From NCBI RefSeq assembly GCF_027595165.1, contig NZ_CP097291.1, positions 1,488,001 through 1,552,000 on the forward strand: a stretch of 64,000 bases of DNA. Reading direction: 5' to 3'. Position 1 is the first letter of the stretch. Every line of letters begins with the position of its first letter. Below are positions 19,117 through 28,106 of this stretch, one piece after another. This stretch comes from Providencia sp. PROV188. Its GTDB lineage: Bacteria; Pseudomonadota; Gammaproteobacteria; Enterobacterales; Enterobacteriaceae. The position numbers were made by a program, and so were the translations under genes. Under the pieces are notes generated by a model. That model was given only the letters and a program-made list of their open reading frames with translations. It had not been told where the DNA came from and ran no database searches.

Positions 19117-19845
19117 CTAGAGGTCAACACTGTTTGGCAGGATCACAAGATCACGGATGGTGATATTTCTTGGACGAGTCAGCATAAAGAGAACCGCTTC
19201 AGCGACTTCGATAGGTTGCATTAAGCTGCCATTAGCTAATGCTTCTTCCATTTTTTCTTTTGGCCAGTCATCCAGTAATGCAGTGACAACAGGACCTGGT
19301 AATACTGCCCCAACGCGAACTCCGTGTTGGGATACTTGGCGGCGAGTTGAATGGACAAACGCTTGAACTGCAAATTTAGACGCGGTGTAGATAGGCTCCC
19401 AAATCACGGGCACCATACCTGCGATTGAGCTAGTAAACAGGACATCCCCTGATTTTTGCTCAATAAAGTGTGGGAGAACGGCGCGTACACTGCGAAATGC
19501 GGCATTGATGTTGAGGTTTAATACTTTATCCCAAACATCTGGGTCGCCTTCTGCGACAGGACCACCGATATAAGCACCTGCGTTAGCGTGGAAAATATCT
19601 AGGCGACCCGCTTTGGCTAAAATGGCGTCTAACATGCCATCCACTTGTTCTGGTTTCATTAAATCAACAACCAGAGGAATAGCATTGTCGCCTAATTCGG
19701 CAACTAACTGATTTAATCGCTCTTCGGCACGGTCAATTAAAACAACTTTCGCGCCAGCTTTGAGTAGGGTACGTGCGCACTCAAGTCCAATACCAGAAGC
19801 CGCACCTGTGATGGCGGCAACTTTGTTTTCTAATGAGATAGCCAT
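19117..19845 (-). CDS. rbtD: Ribitol 2-dehydrogenase
   Basis: SDR enzyme oxidising ribitol to D-ribulose with NAD. About 242 residues from MAISLENK, behind CCGGAGTG. The NAD site [17 protein letters not shown], catalytic SSIAG and Tyr-x3-Lys ([11 protein letters not shown]) and the C-terminal end [11 protein letters not shown] ... ILPNSVDL agree closely with Klebsiella RbtD as I remember it. It is the first gene of the rbtD-rbtK operon, divergent from a LacI-type regulator gene. Confidence 0.92.
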   Translation of the reverse strand: MAISLENKVAAITGAASGIGLECARTLLKAGAKVVLIDRAEERLNQLVAELGDNAIPLVVDLMKPEQVDGMLDAILAKAGRLDIFHANAGAYIGGPVAEGDPDVWDKVLNLNINAAFRSVRAVLPHFIEQKSGDVLFTSSIAGMVPVIWEPIYTASKFAVQAFVHSTRRQVSQHGVRVGAVLPGPVVTALLDDWPKEKMEEALANGSLMQPIEVAEAVLFMLTRPRNITIRDLVILPNSVDL

Positions 19846-20083
19846 GATGTTCACTCCGGATAAGTTAGTTAATCAATAGGGAAGTCAAACTGAGTATTAG
19901 AAATTAATTTAATTTTAATAAGTTACGAGGGGATTTGGCGGAATGTATTCAGTGAGTGAGAATGCAGGCAAATCGCCATATCAACTCGATTCTAGGTTAA
20001 TTTCGATGTCGCTCAATCGATGGAGCAGTATTGCGACTTTTACGCTTTGGTGTCAAGCTAGGAAAAAATGGAGGCATAAATTT

Positions 20084-21133
20084 GTGAGCAAGATCAGACA
20101 AAACAAGAAAACCACGATCTATGACCTTGCAGAATTGGCAGGGGTTTCAGCCAGTGCCGTTAGCGCTGTATTAAATGGAAATTGGCAAAAAAGGCGTATT
20201 AGTGCTCAATTAGCTGAAAAAATCATGCGAATAGCGCAAGAGCAAAACTATTCGGTGAATAAGCAAGCGAGTCTATTACGCAGTAATAAATCCAAAATTA
20301 TTGGGATGTTGGTTCCTAAATATGATAACCGTTATTTTGGGTCGATTGTGGAGCATTTTGAGGAGATGGCGCGTGAACGCGGGTTATTTCCTATCATTAC
20401 CTGTACACGCCGTGATCCCCAATTAGAGTTAGAAGCCGCAAAGGCAATGCTTTCATATCAAGTGGATTGGTTGATTTCAACGGGGGCAACCGATCCTGAT
20501 AAAATTACGCAAATCTGCCACGCATCAGGTGTGCCGACACTCAATTTGGACTTACCTGGTACATTGGCTCCTTCGGTGATTTCCGATAACTATCAAGGTG
20601 CAAAGCAGTTAACGCTCAATATTTTACAGAAAAGGCAGCAACGAGCCGCATCCTCAGAATCGCTGGTGTTTGTGGGGGGACGGGAAGAGGAGCATAACAC
20701 TCGAGAGCGAATTCGAGGGTTTATCGATGCTCACAATTCTTTGAATATAGAGGTTCCTCAACACCATATTTTGACTTGTGGTTATGCACCAGAAAAAGCC
20801 GAACGAGCACTCTCCATATATTCTTCCCAGCATTCGTTGTTACAAAAAGGAACACCTCCAGACATTGAACTTTGTGGGTTGTTTGTCAACTCGACCATTT
20901 CATTGGAAGGGGTGATGAGGTGGTTAATGAAAGAAGGTCATACGGGTGCGCATCAGCCGCCGATGGGATGTTTTGACTGGGATCCATTTGTTGCATTACT
21001 TGGGAATGATATTGAGATGGTTAAACAGGATGTTCCCGCTATGCTAGAGCAAATTTTCGCCTTGATAGAATCGGGAGAAAGCCAGCCTCAGCTGATTGAG
21101 GTGATGCCTGTCATGATAGGAAAAACAGAATAA
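20084..21133 (+). CDS. LacI-family regulator, probable ribitol operon repressor
   Basis: 349 residues when started at the GTG that follows GGAGG by 9 bases; an upstream in-frame ATG at 19943 would add 47 residues without family resemblance. The HTH (about 11-55) contains TIYDLAELAGVSASAVSAVLNG, and the effector-binding domain follows. It is transcribed away from rbtDK across 238 bases and resembles RbtR in role. I could not identify a convincing operator palindrome. Confidence 0.82.
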   Translation: MSKIRQNKKTTIYDLAELAGVSASAVSAVLNGNWQKRRISAQLAEKIMRIAQEQNYSVNKQASLLRSNKSKIIGMLVPKYDNRYFGSIVEHFEEMARERGLFPIITCTRRDPQLELEAAKAMLSYQVDWLISTGATDPDKITQICHASGVPTLNLDLPGTLAPSVISDNYQGAKQLTLNILQKRQQRAASSESLVFVGGREEEHNTRERIRGFIDAHNSLNIEVPQHHILTCGYAPEKAERALSIYSSQHSLLQKGTPPDIELCGLFVNSTISLEGVMRWLMKEGHTGAHQPPMGCFDWDPFVALLGNDIEMVKQDVPAMLEQIFALIESGESQPQLIEVMPVMIGKTE

Positions 21134-21137
21134 AATA

Positions 21138-21173
21138 AAATCAGGCTTAAAGCAGAAATGTTAAGCCTGATTT
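21138..21173. terminator. Bidirectional terminator between the LacI-type gene and fetB
   Basis: Perfect 13-bp stem AAATCAGGCTTAA/TTAAGCCTGATTT; flanking A and T residues allow either direction. Confidence 0.75.
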
Positions 21174-21189
21174 GGTCTACTTAATATTT

Positions 21190-21975
21190 TTATTTAATGC
21201 TTTTATTTAAAGCATCTAAACGCAATTGATGGCGCTGATTATAAAATTTTACGTAGGTTAAATACCCCGCCAAAATCGTGGAGAGACTTGCCGTCGCTAA
21301 TAGCATAAATGTCACCATAATTTGGTATTTAACAGCCTGCAAAGGATCGACCCCCGCAAAAATTAGCCCTGACATCATACCGGGCAAGCTCACTATCCCA
21401 ACCGTCTTGGCAGAATCCACCGTAGGAATTAATGACGCTCGAATACTTTCACGAATAATCGAGGCAGAAGCAATTTTAGGTGTGGCGCCCAAGCTGAGCA
21501 TTTCTTGAATTTGCTGTTGTTGGCTATTAAAGCGCTGTCCTAAGTTATTGAAGCAGAGTCCGACGGCAATCATGGCATTCCCGGCAATCATCCCTGTAAT
21601 TGGAATCACTTGCATTGGGGTAAACGCGATAGCTTCAGTGAGAATTAATACTAGCAAGGTTAAAAATGTGCCTGAAGTAATCGCAATTAATGCGGTTGGA
21701 AATAGTTTATCGAGGTATTTACTGCGTTTTTTCGCATTCCAGGCGGCGTTAAAGCAAATAAATAGCACCAATAAAACAGTGAGTGCCTTATGGTCAACGT
21801 GGAAAATATATTTGAGGATATAACCCGCAATTAATAGCTGAACAATGGCGCGGCACGTACTCCAAATAATATCTTTTTCAAGAGAGAGCTTCTCTTTATG
21901 GCTAATAAAAATAGCCACTAAGACTAACATGATAGAAAATGCGAGCGACTCATTGGAAATAGTAGGTTGATGCAC
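21190..21975 (-). CDS. fetB: FetAB iron exporter, permease FetB
   Basis: 261-residue inner-membrane permease (E. coli YbbM/FetB, UPF0014). Seven or so hydrophobic segments are visible, with MIAGNAMIAVGLCFNNL and SLPGMMSGLIFAGVDPLQA as conserved stretches. With FetA it exports iron and improves resistance to oxidative stress in E. coli. Nine bases separate it from fetA. Confidence 0.92.
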   Translation of the reverse strand: MHQPTISNESLAFSIMLVLVAIFISHKEKLSLEKDIIWSTCRAIVQLLIAGYILKYIFHVDHKALTVLLVLFICFNAAWNAKKRSKYLDKLFPTALIAITSGTFLTLLVLILTEAIAFTPMQVIPITGMIAGNAMIAVGLCFNNLGQRFNSQQQQIQEMLSLGATPKIASASIIRESIRASLIPTVDSAKTVGIVSLPGMMSGLIFAGVDPLQAVKYQIMVTFMLLATASLSTILAGYLTYVKFYNQRHQLRLDALNKSIK

Positions 21976-21984
21976 GATTAATTC

Positions 21985-22638
21985 CTATTTTTCGCTATGG
22001 TGTACGGGAAGGGTAATAATATCGTCAGCATGGCCAATTTCATCTTGGTCATGAGTCACCCAGAGGACGGCAATATTATTCTTGACCGCTAATTGATGAA
22101 TAAGCTCATTCACTTTGATTTTATTTTGTTCATCTAAGGCACTAGTAATCTCATCCAGTAATAAAATTTGCGGCAAGAATTGTAAATTACGGATCAATGA
22201 GATTCTCTGTTTTTCGCCGCCTGAAAGCTCATTAATGCCTTTTTCTAGGATGGTATCAGGTAGTGAAAAATAGCTTAAATCATCGAGGATTTTTTGTTTA
22301 TCAAATGGTTTATTCCGTATTTGATAAGGAAAAAAGAGATTGTCATACACGGTATTACCAAAGAGTGTGGGCGTTTGAGTGCAATAGGAGACTTGTTGAC
22401 GATATTTCTCTGGTGCAATTGCGTTGATATTTTCGCCAGCAAATAGAATTTCACCGCAACTTGGCGGGATGAGTGAAGAGACAATTTTTAATAATGTACT
22501 TTTGCCACAACCAGAAGGACCCGTGATCAATTTAAATTCACCTGGGTATAGGTCAATCTGCACATTATCTAAAATTATCTTCTGACCAACCTGAAAACCG
22601 ATATTCTTAAGCTGTAATAAAGGCTGTTTTGTTTCCAT
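21985..22638 (-). CDS. fetA: FetAB iron exporter, ATPase FetA
   Basis: 217 residues from METKQPLL; longer in-frame starts add 24 unconserved residues. Walker A GPSGCGKST, signature LSGGEKQR and Walker B ILLLDEITSALD are all present. First gene of fetAB. Confidence 0.92.
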   Translation of the reverse strand: METKQPLLQLKNIGFQVGQKIILDNVQIDLYPGEFKLITGPSGCGKSTLLKIVSSLIPPSCGEILFAGENINAIAPEKYRQQVSYCTQTPTLFGNTVYDNLFFPYQIRNKPFDKQKILDDLSYFSLPDTILEKGINELSGGEKQRISLIRNLQFLPQILLLDEITSALDEQNKIKVNELIHQLAVKNNIAVLWVTHDQDEIGHADDIITLPVHHSEK

Positions 22639-22790
22639 ATTTGACCTAATCCATCTAATTCTATTATCGATATTACGGATATTATGCGCCAATTTAGGGT
22701 AAATAGACACCGCGTTATCTGGAATAGGTTTGGCAAATTAGATTTGCATGAAGAAAATAGTTGCCTTATTATTTTAATCAACGTCTCGTT

Positions 22791-22846
22791 AGGAGATGGC
22801 ATTCCTCCTAGTTTAACCGTCCTTGATGTGGACTGATGATGCCTAC
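22791..22846 (+). promoter_or_regulatory. Fluoride riboswitch (crcB motif)
   Basis: The aptamer consensus is present: GGAGATGGCATTCCTCC forms the first stem-loop, and CTGATGATGCCTAC forms the conserved 3' part, with a small GTCC..GGAC stem between. Downstream, CGTAGG (22873-22878) can pair with CCTACG of the aptamer 3' end, and TGCCC/GGGCA forms a further hairpin, which gives a plausible expression platform. It lies 115 bases before the fluoride channel gene. Confidence 0.92.
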
Positions 22847-22960
22847 GTAAACCTTTTCATTTGAATGGGCGCGTAGGTTATGTGCCCGAATTTAGGGCAT
22901 AAATGTCTGCAGGAGATTTTCCTTGCATTTATTCCCATCTAACTTGTAAGGAAAGTGGTA

Positions 22961-23341
22961 ATGTATGCATCCCTCATTTCTATTGCTTTAGGTTCCGTTT
23001 TAGGTGGCTGGTTAAGATGGTTGATTGGCTTAAAACTGAATAATCTGCACCCTCACATTCCATTTGGTACTGTTTTCGTCAATTTAGTTGGCGGCTTTAT
23101 CATTGGTTTTGCTGTCTCTTACTTTGCGAGCGCCAATATTAACCCTGCTTACAAACTGTTTATTGTTACAGGCTTTTGTGGGGCGTTTACGACGTTTTCA
23201 ACATTTTCGTTGGAGGTGTTGGTGATGCTGCAAGAAGGGAAATTGGTGGTGGCATTTAGCACGATCGCGATTCATGTTCTCGGGGCTTTATTATTTACGC
23301 TGCTCGGTATGTTGTGCCATAACATGCTTTCTCAAGGATAA
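22961..23341 (+). CDS. crcB: Fluoride channel CrcB/Fluc
   Basis: 126 residues from MYASLISI, 8 bases after AAGGA; a GTG two codons earlier is an alternative. Four membrane helices are visible, and the family motifs GGWLRW, PFGTVFVNLVGGFIIGF and TGFCGAFTTFSTFS (with the channel Phe residues) are intact. It exports fluoride as a dual-topology dimer. Upstream fluoride riboswitch control is expected. Confidence 0.96.
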   Translation: MYASLISIALGSVLGGWLRWLIGLKLNNLHPHIPFGTVFVNLVGGFIIGFAVSYFASANINPAYKLFIVTGFCGAFTTFSTFSLEVLVMLQEGKLVVAFSTIAIHVLGALLFTLLGMLCHNMLSQG

Positions 23342-23388
23342 TAGATTTTAATTAAGTATTTATTTTCCACCGATTATTTTCGTACGAT

Positions 23389-23428
23389 TAATAGCCTATC
23401 CCTAAGTGTGAATAGGCTATTTTTGTTT
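23389..23428 (+). terminator. Terminator after crcB
   Basis: Nine-bp stem AATAGCCTA/TAGGCTATT followed by TTTG and more T residues. Confidence 0.8.
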
Positions 23429-23429
23429 C

Positions 23430-23937
23430 TATTTTGAGCAAAAAAAGAGAATCACGAAATAAAGCAGAATATGTTACCAATGGTGATCATGATGAATTTT
23501 TATCGTGATATAACTGCATCAAAATTGTGAATGCATAAAAATATATTTCAGGACAATAGATTATAAATTTATCGTTTTCCCTAAGCTGAAAAAGTATGAA
23601 TTATCATCGAATATAAAGCATAAAACATATCCTATTAAAAACGGAGCTGAATACGAAACTATCGCTCTGCATTTTCATTATCTTCCCTCATATATGACTT
23701 TTTAATCTACAGTTTTTCACTAGTGTATTTTTAGCCTTACACTGTAACTTAATCTATACATCTGTTTATTCAATGTTATGATGAAATTGTTGTTTAAATG
23801 TAATGGCTTGGATGGATATGTTCTATTTTGCTTTATTCTGTTCTTTGTTTTGAATGAATAAATCTGACATATCAAAATTAATAGATTAAATAACTAAAAC
23901 AGAAGTAAATAAAAATAATAAATACGGGGGAAAACTT
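23430..23937. other. AT-rich intergenic gap
   Basis: About 510 bases with no credible frame or RNA. It presumably holds the promoter of the transporter-amidohydrolase pair; I could not choose a promoter or operator. Confidence 0.5.
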
Positions 23938-25161
23938 ATGTCACAAATGTTAGCTCTGTTATTAATTGTCGGGATACTGTACATCGGGGATGCCATAGCA
24001 GTACGAACAAAAGCATGGATCCCATCGGTGTTTGTTTGCGCTGTATTATTCCTTTTAGGTTATTGGACATTCTTTCCTAAAGATATTGTGAGCATTGCGG
24101 GAATACCAAAGGTTGTCGCCGTGATGTTGATGTATTTACTCATTACCAATATGGGTACATTGCTCTCATTGAAAGAACTATTACACCAATGGAAGACTAT
24201 TTTAATTTCGTTATCCGGTATTTTGGGGATTATTGTCTTTATTTATGGAGTAGGTCTGGCGTTATTTGATTTAAATACAGTATTAGTGGCAATCCCGCCA
24301 TTAGTCGGTGGCATCGTCTCTTCATTAATTATGTCAAAAGGTGCTGCGGAAGCTGGGCTGGTGGATCTCTCAGTATTTGCCATCTTAATTTATGTGATGC
24401 AAGGTTTTGCCGGTTATCCACTCACGGCCATCATGTTGAAACGTGAAGGTCGCCGAGTGCTTGAGCAGTATCGCAATGGTACTTGGAAAGAGTCATTGGC
24501 CGTTGACGGTTCGGATGATGTCGAAGTCAAAACACTGGCATCTGAAAGTGCAATGCCTCGCATGTTCAAGCGAATTCCGAGCCACTATAACACCAGCTAT
24601 TTCCAATTTTTACGCTTAGTGGTGGTGGGATATCTCGCCTATCTAGTCTCTACCGTTGCTGCACCTTATGTGAGCATCAGTCCGTTTGTTTTGTGCTTAT
24701 TATTTGGTGTTATTGCCTCGTCGATGGGCTTTTTAGAAAGGCAGCCTCTGCAGAAAGCGAACGGTTTTGGCTTTGCTATCATGGCATTAATGCTATTTAT
24801 CTTTGATACGTTAAATCATGCGACACCGGATATGTTGTTGAGATTAGTCTACCCAATGGTAGTGTTGATTGTGGCAGCGGTCATCGGCATGTTTATCGCG
24901 TCTTGGATTGTTGGAAAAATTCTAGGGGTATCAAAAGAGATGGCTTTCGCAGTCTCATTGACGGCGCTGTATGGTTTCCCCGCGGATTATATCATTACCA
25001 ATGAAGCCATTAACGCACTGACCAAAGACGAAAAAGAGCGCCAGATTTTAACTAGCCATATGTTAGGACCAATGTTAGTTGGTGGTTTTATCTCTGTCAC
25101 AATGGTTTCCGTGGTATTAGCGGGGATTATGGTCGCCTACATTGTGCCTGTTGCGGCATAA
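23938..25161 (+). CDS. Uncharacterised polytopic membrane transporter
   Basis: 407 residues with about ten hydrophobic segments and one long cytoplasmic loop (about 165-220). The pseudo-repeated architecture with glycine-rich segments (PPLVGGIVSSLIMSKGAAEAG, ALYGFPADYIITNEA) recalls the GltS/ESS class of sodium symporters, but I cannot place it in a named family. An M20 amidohydrolase gene follows after 80 bases, so it probably imports an N-acyl amino acid or similar amide (inference). The ribosome site is GGGGGAAAACTT. Confidence 0.7.
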   Translation: MSQMLALLLIVGILYIGDAIAVRTKAWIPSVFVCAVLFLLGYWTFFPKDIVSIAGIPKVVAVMLMYLLITNMGTLLSLKELLHQWKTILISLSGILGIIVFIYGVGLALFDLNTVLVAIPPLVGGIVSSLIMSKGAAEAGLVDLSVFAILIYVMQGFAGYPLTAIMLKREGRRVLEQYRNGTWKESLAVDGSDDVEVKTLASESAMPRMFKRIPSHYNTSYFQFLRLVVVGYLAYLVSTVAAPYVSISPFVLCLLFGVIASSMGFLERQPLQKANGFGFAIMALMLFIFDTLNHATPDMLLRLVYPMVVLIVAAVIGMFIASWIVGKILGVSKEMAFAVSLTALYGFPADYIITNEAINALTKDEKERQILTSHMLGPMLVGGFISVTMVSVVLAGIMVAYIVPVAA

Positions 25162-25241
25162 CGATAAATAGAATATTAAAATTTAACACGCTGAAAAATA
25201 ATAGTTTAAGAAAGCGAAAAGAATAGAAAAAGGACAGAAAA

Positions 25242-26426
25242 ATGGTCAATAACAGCATCACAGCATCCATTAAAAAACACACAGAAGCGATGATTGCTTT
25301 TCGTCGTGACCTTCACTCACATCCAGAATTACCTTTTGAGGAAGTGAGAACCACGAAGCGTATTGCTGAAGAATTGGCAAAAATTGGTATTGAGTATCGC
25401 CTCACTGAACCTACCGGAATTATTGCGGACATTAAAGGCGGTAAACCCGGAAAAACGGTCGCCTTACGTGCGGATATCGATGCATTACCTGTTCAGGAAT
25501 TGAATGATTCCCTTGAGTATAAATCGACAAATCAAGGGAAGATGCACGCATGTGGGCATGATGCGCATACCGCGATGTTATTAACCGCAGCCAAAGCGTT
25601 ATATGAAGTGCGTGATGAGTTAAAAGGAAATATTCGTCTGATTTTTCAACCGGCTGAAGAAATAGCGCAGGGTGCGAAAGCGATGGTGAAACAAGGTGCA
25701 GTGGACAATGTGGACAACGTGTTTGGTATGCACATCTGGTCTACGACGCCATCAGGAAAAATATCATGTAATGTTGGCGGGACATTCGCTTCTGCGGACT
25801 TGTTGGTCGTGAAATTTAAAGGGCGAGGTGGACATGGCTCGATGCCGGAAGCGACCGTTGATGCCGCAATCGTTGCCTCGTCATTTGTGATGAATTTGCA
25901 AGCGGTGGTTTCCCGTGAAACTTCCTCGCTAGACTCAGCCGTTGTGACTATTGGCAAAATGGAAGTAGGCACCCGATTCAATGTGATTGCAGAGAATGCA
26001 GTGCTAGATGGAACGGTACGTTGCTTTGATATTGAAACCCGTACTCGCATTGAAGCGGCAATCCGCCGTTACGCCGAACATACTGCCGCGATGTACGGCG
26101 CCACTGCTGAAGTGGATTATATCTACGGTACGCTGCCAGTGATTAATGAAGAGCGCAGTGCATTACTGGCGCAGTCGGTGATCAGCGAAGCATTTGGTGA
26201 AAATGCATTAATGGCAGAAAGACCAACCCCTGGTGGGGAAGATTTCAGCTTTTATATGGAAAACATTCCGGGCTGTTTTGCATTATTAGGTTCAGGTAAC
26301 CCAGAAAAAGATACCCAATGGGCGCATCACCATGGCTGTTTTAACATCGATGAAGATGTGATGGCGTCAGGTGCAGAACTGTATGCGCAATATGCATGGT
26401 CTTATTTACAGCAAGATAAGTTCTAA
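25242..26426 (+). CDS. M20D amidohydrolase (HipO/AbgA-like)
   Basis: 394-residue metallo-amidohydrolase. Motifs in order are RRDLHSHPEL, LRADIDALPVQE, the Cys-Gly-His-Asp metal site MHACGHDAHT, the catalytic Glu pair QPAEEIAQGA, the GRGGHGSMPE dimerisation region and TPGGEDFSFY. Such enzymes deacylate N-acetyl, N-acyl or hippurate-type amino acids. It is preceded by AAAAGGACAG and probably co-transcribed with the transporter gene before it. The exact substrate is unknown. Confidence 0.9.
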   Translation: MVNNSITASIKKHTEAMIAFRRDLHSHPELPFEEVRTTKRIAEELAKIGIEYRLTEPTGIIADIKGGKPGKTVALRADIDALPVQELNDSLEYKSTNQGKMHACGHDAHTAMLLTAAKALYEVRDELKGNIRLIFQPAEEIAQGAKAMVKQGAVDNVDNVFGMHIWSTTPSGKISCNVGGTFASADLLVVKFKGRGGHGSMPEATVDAAIVASSFVMNLQAVVSRETSSLDSAVVTIGKMEVGTRFNVIAENAVLDGTVRCFDIETRTRIEAAIRRYAEHTAAMYGATAEVDYIYGTLPVINEERSALLAQSVISEAFGENALMAERPTPGGEDFSFYMENIPGCFALLGSGNPEKDTQWAHHHGCFNIDEDVMASGAELYAQYAWSYLQQDKF

Positions 26427-26496
26427 TAAAATAATGGGACTTAGTGCAGAAAATAGGCTGTTAGGGTTTCACATCATGATAATAGATTATTAAATC

Positions 26497-26537
26497 AAGC
26501 CTGAGTAATAAATAGATTGCTCAGGCTTTTCTTTTGT
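26497..26537 (+). terminator. Terminator after the amidohydrolase gene
   Basis: Nine-bp stem AAGCCTGAG/CTCAGGCTT followed by TTCTTTT. Confidence 0.85.
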
Positions 26538-26586
26538 ATATTAAATCGAGATATTAACCGCCAAATCCCATTTAATTAAACGTTAA

Positions 26587-26763
26587 TTACGAATTATGGT
26601 GAACAAAAATGGCGTCTCTAAGGCGTTGTTGCAGCTCAAAGCGTTGTTCTTGGGTTAGCTTATCATCATGAGAAAGCTGCATTAGCATTTCATTCATATT
26701 ATGAACGGAGTTTTCATCTAGCAATAAGGCGACTTTGTTTGTTATTTCTTGATAGTAATTCAC
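26587..26763 (-). CDS. Small hypothetical protein (58 aa) with GTG start
   Basis: Starts at GTG, seven bases after a perfect GGAGG. The peptide begins MNYYQEITNKVALLLDENSV and ends RDAIFVHHNS; it is helical, soluble and charged. It follows the XRE-cupin gene by 27 bases on the same strand and may be co-transcribed. I recognise no family. Confidence 0.6.
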   Translation of the reverse strand: MNYYQEITNKVALLLDENSVHNMNEMLMQLSHDDKLTQEQRFELQQRLRDAIFVHHNS

Positions 26764-26790
26764 AGCAAATCCTCCAGCGTATTGGGCTAA

Positions 26791-27375
26791 TTAATTCTGT
26801 TTATCAATCACCATGACTGCCATGGTGTTTGGTTCAAGTGCGCGCATAATGTGGGGTTCATCACCTCGGTAGTGAATATAGTCACCGACATTGAGCTCAA
26901 CAGGGTTGTCGAGTGGCCCAACTAATGCTCTGCCTGACATCAAAATAATATGCTCAGTGACATCATGCATATGGGGTTCTGAAACGCGATCTCGGCCGGG
27001 CTGTGCAACAACTGTATAAATATCCCGTTGAGAATTAGGGGGTGCAGAAGAGAGTAAATAGGCCAAATAGTTTGCGTGCTCTGCGCTCACAGGGGTACCT
27101 TCACCATGGCGGATCACAGTCACTGCTGCGCGTTTTTCTTCAATTAAACGTGAAAATGGAATATCCAGCGCAACACATAATGCCCATAGGGTTTCAATGC
27201 TGGGATTGCCGCTACCGGATTCCAATTGGGATAGTGTGGATTTGGCGATCCCCGCTTTACGCGCAAGTTCAGAGAGAGAAAGCCCACTTTTTTGCCTTTC
27301 ACAAGCCAATGATTTTGAGATTAATTCGATAGGGGGCGTGAATAAGGTCAACTTTAACATCCTATTTGATTGCAC
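26791..27375 (-). CDS. XRE-family regulator with C-terminal cupin domain
   Basis: 194 residues if started at GTG. The HTH (about 18-75) contains LSLSELARKAGIAKSTLSQLESG; the cupin domain (about 105-190) contains EPHMHDVTEHIILMSG and NVGDYIHYRGDEPHIMRAL. Proteins of this architecture control amino acid or small-metabolite genes. It diverges from azlCD, so it is the likely azlCD regulator. An ATG five codons in is an alternative start, but AGG lies directly against it, which is poor spacing. Confidence 0.85.
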   Translation of the reverse strand: MQSNRMLKLTLFTPPIELISKSLACERQKSGLSLSELARKAGIAKSTLSQLESGSGNPSIETLWALCVALDIPFSRLIEEKRAAVTVIRHGEGTPVSAEHANYLAYLLSSAPPNSQRDIYTVVAQPGRDRVSEPHMHDVTEHIILMSGRALVGPLDNPVELNVGDYIHYRGDEPHIMRALEPNTMAVMVIDKQN

Positions 27376-27418
27376 TTAGCCTAAAGCAACGACATAATGA
27401 ACGAATGTTTTTTATATC

Positions 27419-27430
27419 GAACGGTCGTTC
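27419..27430. promoter_or_regulatory. Candidate operator next to azlC
   Basis: GAACG-GT-CGTTC is a 5-bp inverted repeat directly before the azlC ATG, and another GAACG half-site lies 20 bases upstream (27399). It may be the site of the divergent XRE-cupin regulator. Confidence 0.35.
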
Positions 27431-27431
27431 T

Positions 27432-28106
27432 ATGCAGACATCTAAATTTCAGTTTTCTATTCTCCATAATAGCACAGTGAAAAATATTGCACTGGTGTGT
27501 ATTGCAGACTTAATTGTGGGAATTTCCTACGGTGCATTAGCTCATTCACAAGGTTTTGATTGGTGGGTGCCGTTGATGCTGTCCATTTTTGTGCTAGCGG
27601 GTGCATCCGAGTTTCTGTTTATTGGCGTGGTATTTTCAGGGGGAAGCCCTCTGTCAGCTGCCTTAGCTGGGCTATTAGTCAACTCGCGCCATATTCCATT
27701 CAGTTTTGCCGTCAGTGAACTAACGGGAAAAGGGGCAAAATCGTTGCTGGGATATCACATTATGAATGATGAAAGTGTGGTTTTTGGCTTGGCACAAGAC
27801 AGCGAACGCGAGAAAACCGCCGCATTTTGGTTATGCGGATTAGGAATTTTAATCTGTTGGCCTGTTGGTGTGGTCATCGGAGAAATTCTAGGAAGCTTTA
27901 TTCAAGATACCCATGCACTAGGGATGGATGCCATGTTTCCCGCCATTATCTTAGCGCTGAGTTTACCCGCGTTGAAAGATAAGCGCTTAAGACTCGCGGC
28001 GATAGTCGGGGCTGTAGTTGCTGTGGTAACAACACCGGTATTACCGGCGGGGATCCCCGTTTTACTGGCCTTGTTGAGTTTAGTTATCTATATAAGGAAA
28101 TCATGA
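27432..28106 (+). CDS. ygaZ: AzlC/YgaZ branched-chain amino acid exporter, large subunit
   Basis: About 224 residues from MQTSKFQFS. Membrane protein with LIVGISYGALAHSQG, LVNSRHIPFSFAV and a long C-terminal hydrophobic region typical of AzlC; E. coli YgaZ with YgaH exports L-valine. It overlaps azlD by four bases (ATGA). No strong ribosome site is seen, so an upstream in-frame ATG could also be used. Confidence 0.88.
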   Translation: MQTSKFQFSILHNSTVKNIALVCIADLIVGISYGALAHSQGFDWWVPLMLSIFVLAGASEFLFIGVVFSGGSPLSAALAGLLVNSRHIPFSFAVSELTGKGAKSLLGYHIMNDESVVFGLAQDSEREKTAAFWLCGLGILICWPVGVVIGEILGSFIQDTHALGMDAMFPAIILALSLPALKDKRLRLAAIVGAVVAVVTTPVLPAGIPVLLALLSLVIYIRKS

